Source of the DNA: Amycolatopsis jiangsuensis
GTDB taxonomy: Bacteria; Actinomycetota; Actinomycetes; Mycobacteriales; Pseudonocardiaceae
NCBI RefSeq assembly: GCF_014204865.1
Contig: NZ_JACHMG010000001.1
Location: 1,922,001 to 1,986,000 of the forward strand
Length of the DNA stretch: 64,000 nt
Direction: 5' to 3'
Shown: positions 1-8,223 of the stretch, one piece after another
Layout of the letters: every line of letters begins with the position of its first letter
Numbering within the stretch: the first letter of the stretch is position 1
Program-made: the position numbers and the translations under genes
The notes under the pieces: generated by a model
Told to the model about the DNA's origin: nothing
Database searches by the model: none
What the model saw: the letters and a program-made list of their open reading frames with translations, nothing else

Positions 1-629
1 GTTTCCGGGTCGCCCGGCCGGAAGGCGCTCAGCAGGTAGCCCGCCAGGCGGCGCGAGGCAGCGGGATCGGCGGCCGGCGCGGCGGCGATCACGCCGTTGT
101 TGGCGGCCATCGCCAGAATCAGGTCCTCCGGGACGAAGTCCGCGCGCAGGGCACCGGCGGCCTGCGCGCGTTCGACCAGGCCGGCGAACCGGCCCAAGGC
201 GTGCGCACGTTCGGTGGCCACCTCCTCCGGTTCGGCGAACCCGGCCTGCAGCGCCGCGCTGAACCCGCGGTCGGCTGCCTGCAGTTCGCACAGCCTTTCC
301 ACCAGAGTGCGGAATCCTCGTCCCGGGTCGGGATCGGCGACCGCCTCGTCCAGCACCGCGCCGCACGCGGCGAACTGCTCGGTGAACACCGCCCGCACCA
401 ACGCTTCCTTGGTGGGGAAGCGCCGGTAGAGCGTGGCCACGCCGATGCCCGCGTGCCGGGCCACGGTGGCCATCCCGACGTCGAGGCCGCGCCGGGCGAA
501 CAGGTCCCTCGCCGCCTCCAGGATCCGGTCCCGGTTCCGGCGGGCGTCCCGGCGCAACGGCCGGCCGGTGGTCGATCCCGTGCTGGGACCGGCCGTGGAA
601 CCGGTGGTGGGACTGGCGCCCTCGCTCAT
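1..629 (-). CDS. TetR-family transcriptional regulator (3' end beyond window)
   Basis: Reading leftward from an ATG at 629, the frame stays open to the window edge, giving 209 codons without the C-terminus. After a Ser/Thr/Gly-rich leader of about 25 residues there is a classic TetR helix-turn-helix: RDRILEAARDLF, then VARHAGIGVATLYRRFPTKE. The rest is a helical ligand-binding domain whose effector cannot be predicted. TetR proteins usually repress a neighbouring efflux or metabolic gene, but the next gene downstream lies outside the window. The gene to its right runs on the same strand and ends 27 bp upstream of this start, so co-transcription is possible. Confidence 0.85.
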   Translation of the reverse strand, partial: MSEGASPTTGSTAGPSTGSTTGRPLRRDARRNRDRILEAARDLFARRGLDVGMATVARHAGIGVATLYRRFPTKEALVRAVFTEQFAACGAVLDEAVADPDPGRGFRTLVERLCELQAADRGFSAALQAGFAEPEEVATERAHALGRFAGLVERAQAAGALRADFVPEDLILAMAANNGVIAAAPAADPAASRRLAGYLLSAFRPGDPE

Positions 630-656
630 CGGTTCACCCTACGGCGGCGCCGGTGC

Positions 657-1562
657 TCAGCCACGGCCACGCAGGTGGTCCCGCAGTGCGCGGGCGGTGC
701 GGGCCATCAGGATCTCCGCCTCCGGCTGCACCCCGGCGGGCACGTTGGACTCGGTGAGCGCGGCGACCGCGAACGACTGTCCGTCGGCGTGTTCCACCAC
801 CCCGATCTCGTGCCGCAGGTTCAGCACCGTGCCGGTCTTGGAGGACCACTTCGCGGAGTCGGCGGCGAAATCCGGGGCCAGCCGGTGCCGCAGCAGGTTC
901 TGGCCCATCAGCTCACGCACCTGCGCGGCGACGCCGGCGTCGATCTTCGACGGCGTCCACAGCGCGGTCAGCAGGTCGGTGCAGGCACGGGCGGAGCAGG
1001 AGCTGGCCCGGCTGATGTCCAGCTGGGACACCGGGTGTCCCTGTCCGGCGGTGGCCGCGCCGATGGCCAGCGAATGTGCCAGGTGCAGCTCGTCGTCGGC
1101 GAACCGTTCCGCGGGGGTGTCCCCCAGTTCGGCGAGCCCGTGCCGGACCGAGATCCCGGTCAGGTCCCAGCCGCGGACCGTCCGGGCGACCTCGGTCGGC
1201 GGGGTCAGCGCGAACAGCGCGTCCGCGGCCGTGCTGTCGCTGATCGCGACGGCCAGGTACAGCAGGTCGTCCACGGCCACCCGCGCCGGATGCCGAAACC
1301 GGGCGAGGCCGGTCAGCCCGGCGGTCGCGGCCGGCTCCGGTGTGAACTCGACCGGCTGGGCGCCGTCCAGTTCGCCGCGGCGGATCCGGTCCAGCGTCAC
1401 TGCCACGAGCGGCACCTTGACCAGTGACGCGGCCGGGAACTCGCGGTCCGCGTCGAGTCCGATCTCCGCACCGGTCGCCAGGTCCCGCACCAGGAACGAA
1501 CCACGCAGCCCGCCCTCGGCCAGATCGTCGCGCAGCCGCCGCAGCAGTCGTTCGAAGTTCAC
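657..1562 (-). CDS. BlaB-like cytoplasmic class A beta-lactamase-fold protein
   Basis: 301 residues from a GTG at 1562. The three penicillin-recognising motifs are present: S46-L-V-K49, S108-D-S110 and K242-T-G. There is no signal peptide or lipobox, so it should be cytoplasmic, unlike a resistance enzyme. The start overlaps the stop of the upstream LysR gene in a GTGA (1559-1562), so translation is coupled. This matches the known Streptomyces cacaoi arrangement, where blaA (LysR type) and blaB (SxxK/KTG protein) face the beta-lactamase gene blaL and control its induction. I infer a signalling role rather than hydrolysis. A hydrolase of unknown substrate is the alternative. Confidence 0.75.
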   Translation of the reverse strand: MNFERLLRRLRDDLAEGGLRGSFLVRDLATGAEIGLDADREFPAASLVKVPLVAVTLDRIRRGELDGAQPVEFTPEPAATAGLTGLARFRHPARVAVDDLLYLAVAISDSTAADALFALTPPTEVARTVRGWDLTGISVRHGLAELGDTPAERFADDELHLAHSLAIGAATAGQGHPVSQLDISRASSCSARACTDLLTALWTPSKIDAGVAAQVRELMGQNLLRHRLAPDFAADSAKWSSKTGTVLNLRHEIGVVEHADGQSFAVAALTESNVPAGVQPEAEILMARTARALRDHLRGRG

Positions 1563-2443
1563 CGGGCCACCTCCGTCTCGCCGGCGCCGAGACAGCGGGC
1601 GATCGCCGGCCGCAGCCGGGCACGGAGTTTCCGGGCGTCGTCGCCGAGGCCGGCCACCACTTCGAAACCGCGGGCGAGCCGGATCCCGCCGGCCGGGCGC
1701 CAGGCCAGGCCCAGTTCCCGAGCCTGCCCGGCCGAGCACAGCAGCAGATCCGCGGAGCCGAAGACACTCGCCGCGGCCGCGGTGAGCGTGCCGGCGACCA
1801 CGACCTGCGCCGGTCGCAGCCCCGCCGCGTCCCGGGCCCGGAACAGCCGGTCGCGCAGGTGCGGCACGTCGTCCTCGGGCTGGATCCACACCCGGCGGCG
1901 CGCCGCGGCGGATCGCCCGGCCCGCAACGTCTCCAGGTGGATCACCCGGTCTTCCGGCTCGGTCTCGCCCGCCAGCCCGAGCGGTACGGTCCAGGCGCCC
2001 TCCTCGGCGGGCACCGCGGCCAGCGCGGCCGCCACCTCCTGCTTGCGCACGAGCTCCGCGCGCTCGGCCGGGCCGGCCACGCGGAATTCCAGGAACACCT
2101 CGTGTCCGCGCGCCTCGGCGTCGAGTTCGGCGAGATCGCGGGTCGTGCAGGTGTCCGGCACGGCCAGCAGCAGTGGCCTTCGCTTGGCGCGCCCGGCGTC
2201 GTCCTCCATCGCATCGGCCAGCCGCACGAGACGGTGCGCGGAAGCCAGCATGTCGCGGCCGAACGGGGTCAGCCGCGCGCGCCGCGTCGAACGATCGAAC
2301 AGCCGTTCCCCCAGATGCCGCTCCAGCGCGGCGATCCGGCGGCTGGCCACCGGCTGCGGGATGCGCGCGGCGGCCGCGCCGGCGGTGAAGCTGCCCGCTT
2401 CACTCACACTCACGAACGCTCTGCAGCTGCCGACCAGGTCCAT
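1559..2443 (-). CDS. LysR-family activator, AmpR/BlaA-like, divergent from beta-lactamase
   Basis: 294 residues from ATG 2443 (MDLVGSCRAFVSVSEAGSF). The N-terminal winged helix is typical of LysR: AARIPQPVASRRIAALERHLG then LFDRSTRRARLT. A co-inducer-binding domain of about 200 residues follows. It faces the class A beta-lactamase gene across 109 bp, the hallmark layout of AmpR-type regulators, and is coupled to the BlaB-like gene behind it. The inferred job is beta-lactam-dependent activation of the 2553-3554 gene and probably autoregulation. Two adjacent palindromes in the shared intergenic region are candidate binding sites. Confidence 0.88.
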   Translation of the reverse strand: MDLVGSCRAFVSVSEAGSFTAGAAAARIPQPVASRRIAALERHLGERLFDRSTRRARLTPFGRDMLASAHRLVRLADAMEDDAGRAKRRPLLLAVPDTCTTRDLAELDAEARGHEVFLEFRVAGPAERAELVRKQEVAAALAAVPAEEGAWTVPLGLAGETEPEDRVIHLETLRAGRSAAARRRVWIQPEDDVPHLRDRLFRARDAAGLRPAQVVVAGTLTAAAASVFGSADLLLCSAGQARELGLAWRPAGGIRLARGFEVVAGLGDDARKLRARLRPAIARCLGAGETEVAR

Positions 2444-2466
2444 GACCAGACAGTATGCCGGAATCG

Positions 2467-2489
2467 CATCATGATGTGCAGACGCGTCT
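2467..2489. promoter_or_regulatory. Twin palindromes in the beta-lactamase/LysR intergenic region
   Basis: Two perfect 10-bp palindromes lie 3 bp apart: CATCATGATG at 2467-2476 and AGACGCGTCT at 2480-2489. They sit 24 bp from the LysR start and 63 bp from the beta-lactamase start, where a LysR protein would bind to control both promoters. The assignment rests on position and symmetry only; the two palindromes differ in sequence, so at most one may be the real site. Confidence 0.45.
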
Positions 2490-2552
2490 TGGACAGCATG
2501 ACGAAGGCTGGTGAGACTACGGGAGCTGATCGACTTCCGGAAGGAGACCTTC

Positions 2553-3554
2553 GTGTCCCGCAGGCCGAATCCCGTCACCAGAGGCCGCAAAGGCTTCAGG
2601 GGTCCCCGTGGCAGCAGTGACTCCCGGGACTCCCGGGACTCACGTGGCTGCCGTTGCTCCAGTCGCTCTCGTGCCGTTGCCGCTGTCGCCACCGCCGTCA
2701 CCGCCCTCGCCGCCGTTGTCTCGCTCACCGCCTGCGCCGCACCGGCGCCCGCCGCGACCTCGGCCGCGACGTCCGCTGCCGCACCGAGTCCTGGCTTCGC
2801 GAAGCTGGAGCGCACCTTCGGCGCCCGCCTGGGCGTCTATGCGGTGGACACCGCGAACGGTCGCGACGTCGCCTACCGCGCCGACGAGCGGTTCGCCTAC
2901 GCCTCCACGCACAAGGTGTTCAGCGCGGCGACCATCCTCGAGCGGGACGACGACCTCGACCAGATCGTCCGGTACCAGGCCGGCGACCTCGTCGCGAACT
3001 CGCCGATCACCGAGAAGCACACCGACACCGGGATGCCGCTCCGGCAGGTACTGGACGCGGCGCTTCGCTACAGCGACAACACCGCGGCGAACCTGATGTT
3101 CCGGCAGATCGGCGGGCCTGCCGCACTGGGCTCGTCGCTGCGCGGGATGGGTGACGCCACCACGCACGTCGACCGCACCGAGACCAGCCTCAACGAAGCC
3201 ACCCCCGGCGACGTCCGCGACACGACCACGCCCCGTGCCTGGGCGGCCGATCTGCGCCGGTGCGCGCTGGGCGCCGCCTTGTCCCCCGGCGACCGGGACA
3301 TCCTGCTGGGCATGATGCGCGCCAACACCACGGGTGCGGCGACGATCCGCGCGGGCGTGCCGTCCGGCTGGCAGGTCGCCGACAAGACCGGCAGCGCGGA
3401 GTACGGCGGCCGCAACGACATCGCGGTCCTGTGGCCCCCGCACCGCGCGCCGATCGTGCTCGTGCTGCTCAGCAGCAAACAGGCCCAGGACGCCGACTAC
3501 GACGACGCCCTGCTCGCCCAAGCCACCGCCGAAGTGGTGCGGGCGCTGCCGTGA
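2553..3554 (+). CDS. bla: Class A beta-lactamase, secreted lipoprotein
   Basis: 333 residues. I chose GTG 2553 because GGAAGGAG lies a few bases upstream. The N-terminus is Arg/Ser-rich, followed by a hydrophobic segment ending in a lipobox, L-T-A-C, so the enzyme should be a membrane-anchored lipoprotein. All catalytic motifs are intact: S118-T-H-K121, S174-D-N176, E210 and N214 of the omega loop ([11 protein letters not shown]), and K278-T-G. It should hydrolyse penicillins and perhaps cephalosporins outside the membrane. The divergent LysR and BlaB-like genes point to inducible expression. Confidence 0.95.
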   Translation: MSRRPNPVTRGRKGFRGPRGSSDSRDSRDSRGCRCSSRSRAVAAVATAVTALAAVVSLTACAAPAPAATSAATSAAAPSPGFAKLERTFGARLGVYAVDTANGRDVAYRADERFAYASTHKVFSAATILERDDDLDQIVRYQAGDLVANSPITEKHTDTGMPLRQVLDAALRYSDNTAANLMFRQIGGPAALGSSLRGMGDATTHVDRTETSLNEATPGDVRDTTTPRAWAADLRRCALGAALSPGDRDILLGMMRANTTGAATIRAGVPSGWQVADKTGSAEYGGRNDIAVLWPPHRAPIVLVLLSSKQAQDADYDDALLAQATAEVVRALP

Positions 3555-3612
3555 ACGGACGGGCGCGTCCACTTCGGACCGGGTTGGCGAAATCCCGTCG
3601 GTACCTGTCTTC

Positions 3613-3640
3613 CCGGCGCCTGTCCGGGGAGGGGCGCCGG
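3613..3640 (+). terminator. Hairpin between beta-lactamase and DUF6010 gene
   Basis: CCGGCGCC at 3613-3620 pairs perfectly with GGCGCCGG at 3633-3640 across a 12-nt loop. No U-tract follows. It may end the beta-lactamase transcript or mask the purine-rich GGGGAGG in its loop, which could serve as ribosome-binding site for the next gene. Confidence 0.35.
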
Positions 3641-3647
3641 TCCTGGC

Positions 3648-4064
3648 GTGAGCCGCATGGTCATCGTCACCGCTGTCCTCGTCGGACTCGCCTACGTGGC
3701 ACTGCAGTCGTTCCTGCCGGAACCGGCGTGCCGGAAGGTCGACGCCGTGCTGGTCGCCGGGGCCGGTGCCGCCTACCTCAGCGGCGGGTCGATGGGCGGC
3801 TGGGAATTCGTGTTCACCGCGGCAGTGACCTACTGCGCCTACCGCGGGCTGGAGTCCTACCCCTGGATCGGAGTCGCCTGGCTGCTGCACACCGGATGGG
3901 ATGTCGTGCACCATCTGCGGGGAACGCCGATCATCCCGTTCGCCGCGCATTCCTCGCTCGGCTGCGCGTTCTGCGACCCGATCATCGCGGTGTGGTGCCT
4001 CGGCGGCGGCCCGTCGGTGCACGCGGTCCTGGCCAGGCTGCGGCCTGCCGGCAGCCGTGCCTAG
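3648..4064 (+). CDS. DUF6010-family integral membrane protein
   Basis: 138 residues from GTG 3648 (ATG 3657 is an equally possible start). About four transmembrane helices are visible, beginning MVIVTAVLVGLAYVALQSF. The C-terminal half carries the family hallmarks: a His-containing helix (HTGWDVVHHLRG), then PIIPFAAHSSLGCAFCDPII and a GGPSV motif. The function of this family is not established. It stands alone, 93 bp after the beta-lactamase. Confidence 0.75.
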   Translation: MSRMVIVTAVLVGLAYVALQSFLPEPACRKVDAVLVAGAGAAYLSGGSMGGWEFVFTAAVTYCAYRGLESYPWIGVAWLLHTGWDVVHHLRGTPIIPFAAHSSLGCAFCDPIIAVWCLGGGPSVHAVLARLRPAGSRA

Positions 4065-4100
4065 GGTGGAGCGATCCGGCCCCTACGACGAGGAGAGCCC

Positions 4101-4190
4101 ATGCCGCTCCGGGTCCTGTTCCGCATCGGCCCCACCCAGGACTTCACCGGCCCGCCCCGCGAGGGTGCCGTCCCGGCGGAGGCCCGATGA
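4101..4190 (+). CDS. Possible 29-residue upstream peptide coupled to the next gene
   Basis: An ATG at 4101 with a GAGGAG Shine-Dalgarno element opens a 29-codon frame (MPLRVLFRIGPTQDF...) that ends in ATGA at 4187-4190, exactly on the start of the next gene. It could be a leader peptide that delivers ribosomes to the racemase-like gene, or a remnant of an older N-terminus. No domain is recognisable. The support is only the ribosome-binding site and the overlap. Confidence 0.35.
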   Translation: MPLRVLFRIGPTQDFTGPPREGAVPAEAR

Positions 4191-4909
4191 TCGGCCTGCT
4201 GTACCCGACCCGGGACTGCGGTGAGGACGACTTCACCCTGCTGGCCGGGCGGCTGGACTCGAGCCCGGCAGTGGATTTCGCTTACGTGCCATGGGGACAG
4301 CAGCCCGCGACCATCGAGCGGGCAAGCCTGCGGGCCGCGGTGCGGGAACTGGGCGAGCCGGGCCGTCTCGTCGCGGCGGCGGCCGCCTTCGACCCGAAAC
4401 CGCGCGTGGTCAGCTGGGCGTGTTCGAGCTGCAGTTTCCTCGACGGCCCGGCTGGGGCGCGGGCCCAGGCCGAGGCACTGCGGACCGCGCTCGGGATCCC
4501 GGCGAGCAGCACGTCGCTGGCCTTCGTCGCGGCCGCACGGCACCTCGGTCTCTCGCGGATCGCACTGGCCTCGGTCTACCAGCCCGACATCACCGAAGCG
4601 TTCGTCGATTTCCTGGCTGCGGAAGGGATCGAGACGGTCAGCGACGTCTCGCGCGACGCGGCCTCCGACCGGGATCTCGCGACCTGGGGTCCCGGCCCGA
4701 TCACCGATCTGGTGCGCGAAGCCGACAGCCCGGATGCCGCCGCCGTGCTGGTGCCCGAGACCGCCCTGCACACCGCGCCCCTGCTGGCCGATCTCGAACG
4801 GCGTACGGGAAAGCCCGTGCTCACCGCGACGCAGGTGACCGTGTGGCATGCGCTCACTCTGCTCGGACAGCCAGCCACCGGGGCGGGGCTCGGTACATTG
4901 CTGGCGTAG
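4187..4909 (+). CDS. Asp/Glu racemase / maleate isomerase superfamily protein
   Basis: 240 residues. The fold signatures are an N-terminal IGLLYPTRDCGEDDF, the first catalytic region VVSWACSSCSFLDG with C79, and a C-terminal GKPVLTATQVTVWHAL resembling maleate isomerases. The second catalytic Cys, normally in an S-C-T-N context, is replaced: the sequence reads VLVPETALHT. With only one of the two family cysteines, two-base racemisation or cis-trans isomerisation is doubtful. A decarboxylase-type or other one-cysteine reaction is more likely, and the substrate is unknown. The nearest downstream gene is an unrelated topoisomerase. Confidence 0.75.
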   Translation: MIGLLYPTRDCGEDDFTLLAGRLDSSPAVDFAYVPWGQQPATIERASLRAAVRELGEPGRLVAAAAAFDPKPRVVSWACSSCSFLDGPAGARAQAEALRTALGIPASSTSLAFVAAARHLGLSRIALASVYQPDITEAFVDFLAAEGIETVSDVSRDAASDRDLATWGPGPITDLVREADSPDAAAVLVPETALHTAPLLADLERRTGKPVLTATQVTVWHALTLLGQPATGAGLGTLLA

Positions 4910-4947
4910 ATCCGTGTCGGGCCCGCGAGAGCGGGTATTCGGCGCCG

Positions 4948-5955
4948 GTGAAACTCCGTCGCAGCGCGCTCGGCGAACCGGGCATCAGCCGGCGGCGGCG
5001 CGGGCGCGGCTTCTCCTACGGCGCACCGTCCGGCGCCCGCCTGACCGATCCGGAAACGCTCGCGCGGATCAAGCGGCTGGTGATTCCGCCTGCCTGGCGC
5101 GACGTGTGGATCTCGCCGGATCCGCACGGGCACGTGCAAGCGGTCGGCACCGACGACGCCGGGCGCAAACAGTACCTCTACCACGCAGAATGGCGCCGTC
5201 GCCGGGACGAGGAGAAACACGACCGGGTCCTCGCGATGGCGAGACGGCTGCCGGAATGGCGCCGCCAGATCGACGCGGACCTCGCCGGCCGGGGGCTCAC
5301 CGAACGCCGGGTCCTGGCCGCTGCTCTCCGGATGCTCGACCGCGGCATCTTCCGCACCGGGGGTGAGGAGTACGCCGAAGAGAACGGTACGCACGGAGTG
5401 GCAACCCTCCTGCGGGAACACGCGCGGATCCGCGGCGACGCCTGCGTTTTCGAGTACCCCGCCAAGGGCGGCCTCCACCGCAGCGTCTGCATTTCCGACG
5501 AAGCACTTGTCGGGGTGGTGCGCGCTCTCCTGCGCGCCGACCCCGGCAATGACCGGCTGCTGGTGTACCGGACCCGCGACGGCTGGCGGGAAATTCACGC
5601 GGACGCCGTCAACGAGCGGTTCAAGGAACTGGCCGGGAACGGCTGCACCGCGAAGGATTTGCGTACCTGGAATGCGACCGTACTGGCCGCCACCGCGTTC
5701 GCGGCAACCGGTCCGGCGCAGTCACAGCGAGCGGGCAAACGCCACGAAGCCGCGGTGATGCGCGAGGTGTCCGAGGCGCTGGGCAACACCCCAGCGGTCT
5801 GCCGGGCGTCCTATGTGGACCCTCGGATCGTGTCCGCCTACCGTGACGCGAGCACCATCGAGCCGGCGCTGCGACGTGCGGGCCGGCTCGACGGTGAGGA
5901 CGCGCGGGAGGTGCTGGAGCGCGCGACGATCCGGCTGCTGTCGCGCCACTCGTGA
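4948..5955 (+). CDS. DNA topoisomerase IB (poxvirus-like)
   Basis: 335 residues from GTG 4948, chosen because family homology begins at once (LRRSALGEPGISRRRRGRGFSY). The N-terminal clamp domain contains IPPAWRDVWISPDPHGHVQA and RKQYLYHAEWR. The catalytic domain has the conserved RTGGEEYAEENGTHGVATL, a KGG (YPAKGGLHR), KDLRTWNATV and the nucleophile Y289 in ASYVDPR. The enzyme nicks one strand, forms a 3'-phosphotyrosine link and relaxes supercoils without ATP. It is a monocistronic housekeeping or accessory enzyme that converges on the formaldehyde dehydrogenase gene. Confidence 0.93.
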   Translation: MKLRRSALGEPGISRRRRGRGFSYGAPSGARLTDPETLARIKRLVIPPAWRDVWISPDPHGHVQAVGTDDAGRKQYLYHAEWRRRRDEEKHDRVLAMARRLPEWRRQIDADLAGRGLTERRVLAAALRMLDRGIFRTGGEEYAEENGTHGVATLLREHARIRGDACVFEYPAKGGLHRSVCISDEALVGVVRALLRADPGNDRLLVYRTRDGWREIHADAVNERFKELAGNGCTAKDLRTWNATVLAATAFAATGPAQSQRAGKRHEAAVMREVSEALGNTPAVCRASYVDPRIVSAYRDASTIEPALRRAGRLDGEDAREVLERATIRLLSRHS

Positions 5956-5956
5956 T

Positions 5957-5976
5957 TTCGCGGGGCAGGCCGCGAA
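5957..5976. terminator. Bidirectional hairpin between convergent genes
   Basis: TTCGCGG (5957-5963) pairs perfectly with CCGCGAA (5970-5976) around a 6-nt loop. It lies exactly in the 25-bp gap between the topoisomerase stop and the formaldehyde dehydrogenase stop. There is no clear U-tract, which is usual for actinobacterial hairpin terminators. Confidence 0.55.
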
Positions 5977-5980
5977 GTGC

Positions 5981-7117
5981 TCACGGACGCAGGAGAACCT
6001 TGGTCCAGCCGTCATCGCGGCGGTCGAAACGCTCGTAGCCTTCGGCGGCTTCGGCCAGGGACATCTCGTGGGACACCAGGAACGACGGCCGCGCCCGGCC
6101 CTCGATGATCAGGTCGCGCAGCTGCCGGTTGTACCGCTTCACCGGCGCCTGCCCGGTGCCCATCTGCTGGCCCTTCATGAAGAGACTGCCGTAGTCGAAG
6201 GCGATCCGGCCCTGTTTGGCCCCTTCGCTGGCCGCGCCGGGATCCTGGGGCAGGTAGACGCCGACCACGCCGATGCCGCCGGTCGACCGGACGACCTTCA
6301 CGAGGTTGTCCAGCACCAGTTCGGGGTGCTCGGCACCGGCCGAATCGTGGGCCTGGTACCCGACCGCCTCGACGCCGCAGTCGGCGCCGACCCCGCCGGT
6401 CGCGGCGAGGATCTGCTCCACCGGATCCGCCTCGGCCAGGTCGATCGGGTTCGCGCCGATCTTCTCCGCCATCGCGAGCCGGTCGCGTTCCTTGTCGACC
6501 ACGTAGACCTCGGCCGCGCCGCGCAGCACGGCACTGTGCGCGGCCATCAGCCCCACCGGACCGGCGCCGAACACCGCGACCCGGTCGCCGGGGGTCATCC
6601 CGGCCAGTTCGGTGCCGTGCCAGCCGGTCGGGAAGATGTCCGAGAGCATGGTGAAGTCGTTCTCGTGCTCGTCACCCGGCGGCAGTTCCAGCAGGTTGAA
6701 ATCGGCCCACGGCACGCGCAGGTACTCGGCCTGACCTCCGTCGTAGGGGCCCATGTTGGCGTACCCGTAGGCGGCGCCGTCCACCCCGTCGGTGGGATTC
6801 GCGCGCAGGCAGAACGACGTCCACCCGGTCTCGCACGAACGGCACGCCCCGCAGGCGATGTTGAACGGCACCGACACCCGGTCCCCGATCGCGATCCGCG
6901 TGACGCCGGGACCGGTTTCCACGACCACACCCATGTTCTCGTGGCCGAGGATCTTGCCCTCCTCGACGTTGGTGCGGCCCTCGTACATGTGCAGGTCGGA
7001 CCCGCAGATGTTGGTGGTGGTGATCCGCACGACGGCGTCCCCTGGCGTTTCGATGCGCGGTTCGGGAACCTCCTTCACCGCCACCTGCCGCGGGCCTTCG
7101 TAGACAACTGCCTTCAT
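5981..7117 (-). CDS. fdhA: Glutathione-independent formaldehyde dehydrogenase-like zinc alcohol dehydrogenase
   Basis: 378 residues, a full-length member of the zinc medium-chain dehydrogenases. Visible elements are the catalytic zinc ligands C38 (NICGSDLH) and H59-E60 (GHEN), the four-Cys structural zinc loop (CGACRSCETGWTSFC), and the Rossmann motif VAVFGAGPVGLMAA. The segment EAVGYQAHDSAGAEHPE is characteristic of the formaldehyde dismutase/FdhA branch, in which NAD is tightly held. The likely role is NAD-dependent oxidation of formaldehyde or another small aldehyde in the cytoplasm. It is monocistronic and diverges from the small VOC gene. Confidence 0.9.
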   Translation of the reverse strand: MKAVVYEGPRQVAVKEVPEPRIETPGDAVVRITTTNICGSDLHMYEGRTNVEEGKILGHENMGVVVETGPGVTRIAIGDRVSVPFNIACGACRSCETGWTSFCLRANPTDGVDGAAYGYANMGPYDGGQAEYLRVPWADFNLLELPPGDEHENDFTMLSDIFPTGWHGTELAGMTPGDRVAVFGAGPVGLMAAHSAVLRGAAEVYVVDKERDRLAMAEKIGANPIDLAEADPVEQILAATGGVGADCGVEAVGYQAHDSAGAEHPELVLDNLVKVVRSTGGIGVVGVYLPQDPGAASEGAKQGRIAFDYGSLFMKGQQMGTGQAPVKRYNRQLRDLIIEGRARPSFLVSHEMSLAEAAEGYERFDRRDDGWTKVLLRP

Positions 7118-7203
7118 CGCGGTTCGCCTCCTGTTCGGTCGTCCCCACGGCTACCCCGCCGCACCGGCGGGTAATCCCGCTCCGATCCGGGTACGCCGCC
7201 TCC

Positions 7204-7566
7204 ATGAGCAGCCGCCTGATCGCGATCGCCATCGACTGCCGGGACGCCGACGCGCTCGCCGAGTTCTGGCGCGAAGCGCTGGACTACCCGCTGCCACAGC
7301 GGTGGGAGGACAGCCACGGGCGCACGTACGTGGAGCTGAAGGCGCCGGACCGGCCGTCGATCCTGTTCCAGCCGGTACCCGAGGGGAAGGCGGGCAAGAA
7401 CCGGCTGCACCTCGACGTGGCCCCGGACCAGCTGGACCAGCGGTCCGAAGTGGAGCGTCTGGTGACGCTGGGCGCCAGGGTGCTCGAGGACCCGCCGGAC
7501 GATCCGTGGATCGTACTGGCGGATCCGGGCGGGAACGAGTTCTGCGTGCTGCCCGCGCGGTCCTGA
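7204..7566 (+). CDS. VOC (glyoxalase/dioxygenase superfamily) protein
   Basis: 120 residues containing one VOC beta-alpha-beta-beta-beta module pair: IAIDCRDADALAEFWREALDY at the start and DPWIVLADPGGNEFCVLP at the end, with RLHLDVAP in the middle. This is the short glyoxalase-like group common in actinobacteria, of unknown substrate. The ATG at 7204 starts directly in the conserved domain. It converges on the HesB-like gene with a 3-bp gap. Confidence 0.85.
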   Translation: MSSRLIAIAIDCRDADALAEFWREALDYPLPQRWEDSHGRTYVELKAPDRPSILFQPVPEGKAGKNRLHLDVAPDQLDQRSEVERLVTLGARVLEDPPDDPWIVLADPGGNEFCVLPARS

Positions 7567-7569
7567 GCC

Positions 7570-7836
7570 TCAGCGGGTGGTGAAGTCCCCGTGCTCGCCG
7601 ACGACCAGGACCCGGCCGTCGAGGGCGTCGGAGCTGGCCTGGTCGAGGAACACGCGGGCGCCGGTCCGGTCGTCGGTGAGCACGGTGTCGGTGTCCGTGG
7701 CCATCGCGGACACCGACGTCGCCAGGTCCGCGGAACCGTCGCGGGCGGTGATGCGCAGCCCGCCCTCGGGCGCCACGCCCTGCTCGGTCGCCAGCCGCTG
7801 GATGGTCCGTGCCGCGTCGGGATCGATCTTCAGCAT
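7570..7836 (-). CDS. HesB/IscA-like small protein lacking cysteines
   Basis: 88 residues: LKIDPDAARTIQRLATEQGVAPEGGLRI then DTVLTDDRTGARVFLDQASSDALDGRVLVV. The pattern matches the HesB/IscA-like fold seen in many actinobacteria, but the three cysteines that bind iron-sulfur clusters in true IscA proteins are absent; there is no Cys at all. It is therefore unlikely to be a cluster carrier. The function is unknown. Confidence 0.7.
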   Translation of the reverse strand: MLKIDPDAARTIQRLATEQGVAPEGGLRITARDGSADLATSVSAMATDTDTVLTDDRTGARVFLDQASSDALDGRVLVVGEHGDFTTR

Positions 7837-8007
7837 GTCACCCGGGTACCCCGGCGAACCGCGGATAGACGCGGATCGCGCGGGTCTCCCTGAAGACCTC
7901 GCTGAGTCTACAAAGGACTATCGCCGCAACGGTAGCGCCGTGACGCCTCTCTCCGAACGCGCGAGGAGGCCTGTCTGCGGGCCGGCGAGCATTCCGGCCT
8001 CGACCCG

Positions 8008-8223
8008 TTACAGCGACGAGCTCATCGCGGCGTCGAGCGGGGAGACGGCTTCGGGCCGGCGAACGCCCGTACGAACGACGACACGCAGGTCGGGCGTGGT
8101 CTCCAGCCGCGCCACCTGCAGACTCACCGCCGGCTGCCCGATCCCCAACCGCTCGGCAGCACGGCCGAAGTGCAGCTAATCGGCCACCGTGACGAAGTAC
8201 CGCAACGCCCTCAGCTCCACCAC
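8008..8223 (-). pseudogene. LysR-family regulator remnant with in-frame amber stop
   Basis: Read leftward from GTG 8223 or 8220, the frame gives ELRALRYFVTVAD, then a TAG at 8178-8176, then LHFGRAAERLGIGQPAVSLQV and ARLE before the sequence loses LysR character and meets TAA at 8010-8008. Intact LysR proteins read VADELHFGRAAERL here, so a single Glu to stop change explains the amber. Only the DNA-binding domain is left; the roughly 200-residue effector domain is gone. It faces the equally broken oxidoreductase at 8326, so this was probably its regulator. The region 7837-8007 shows no other recognisable gene. Confidence 0.75.

Noticed and set aside
7837..8007. Remaining C-terminal part of the broken LysR gene
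   Set aside because: In none of the three minus-strand frames did I recognise LysR effector-domain sequence; the domain appears deleted.
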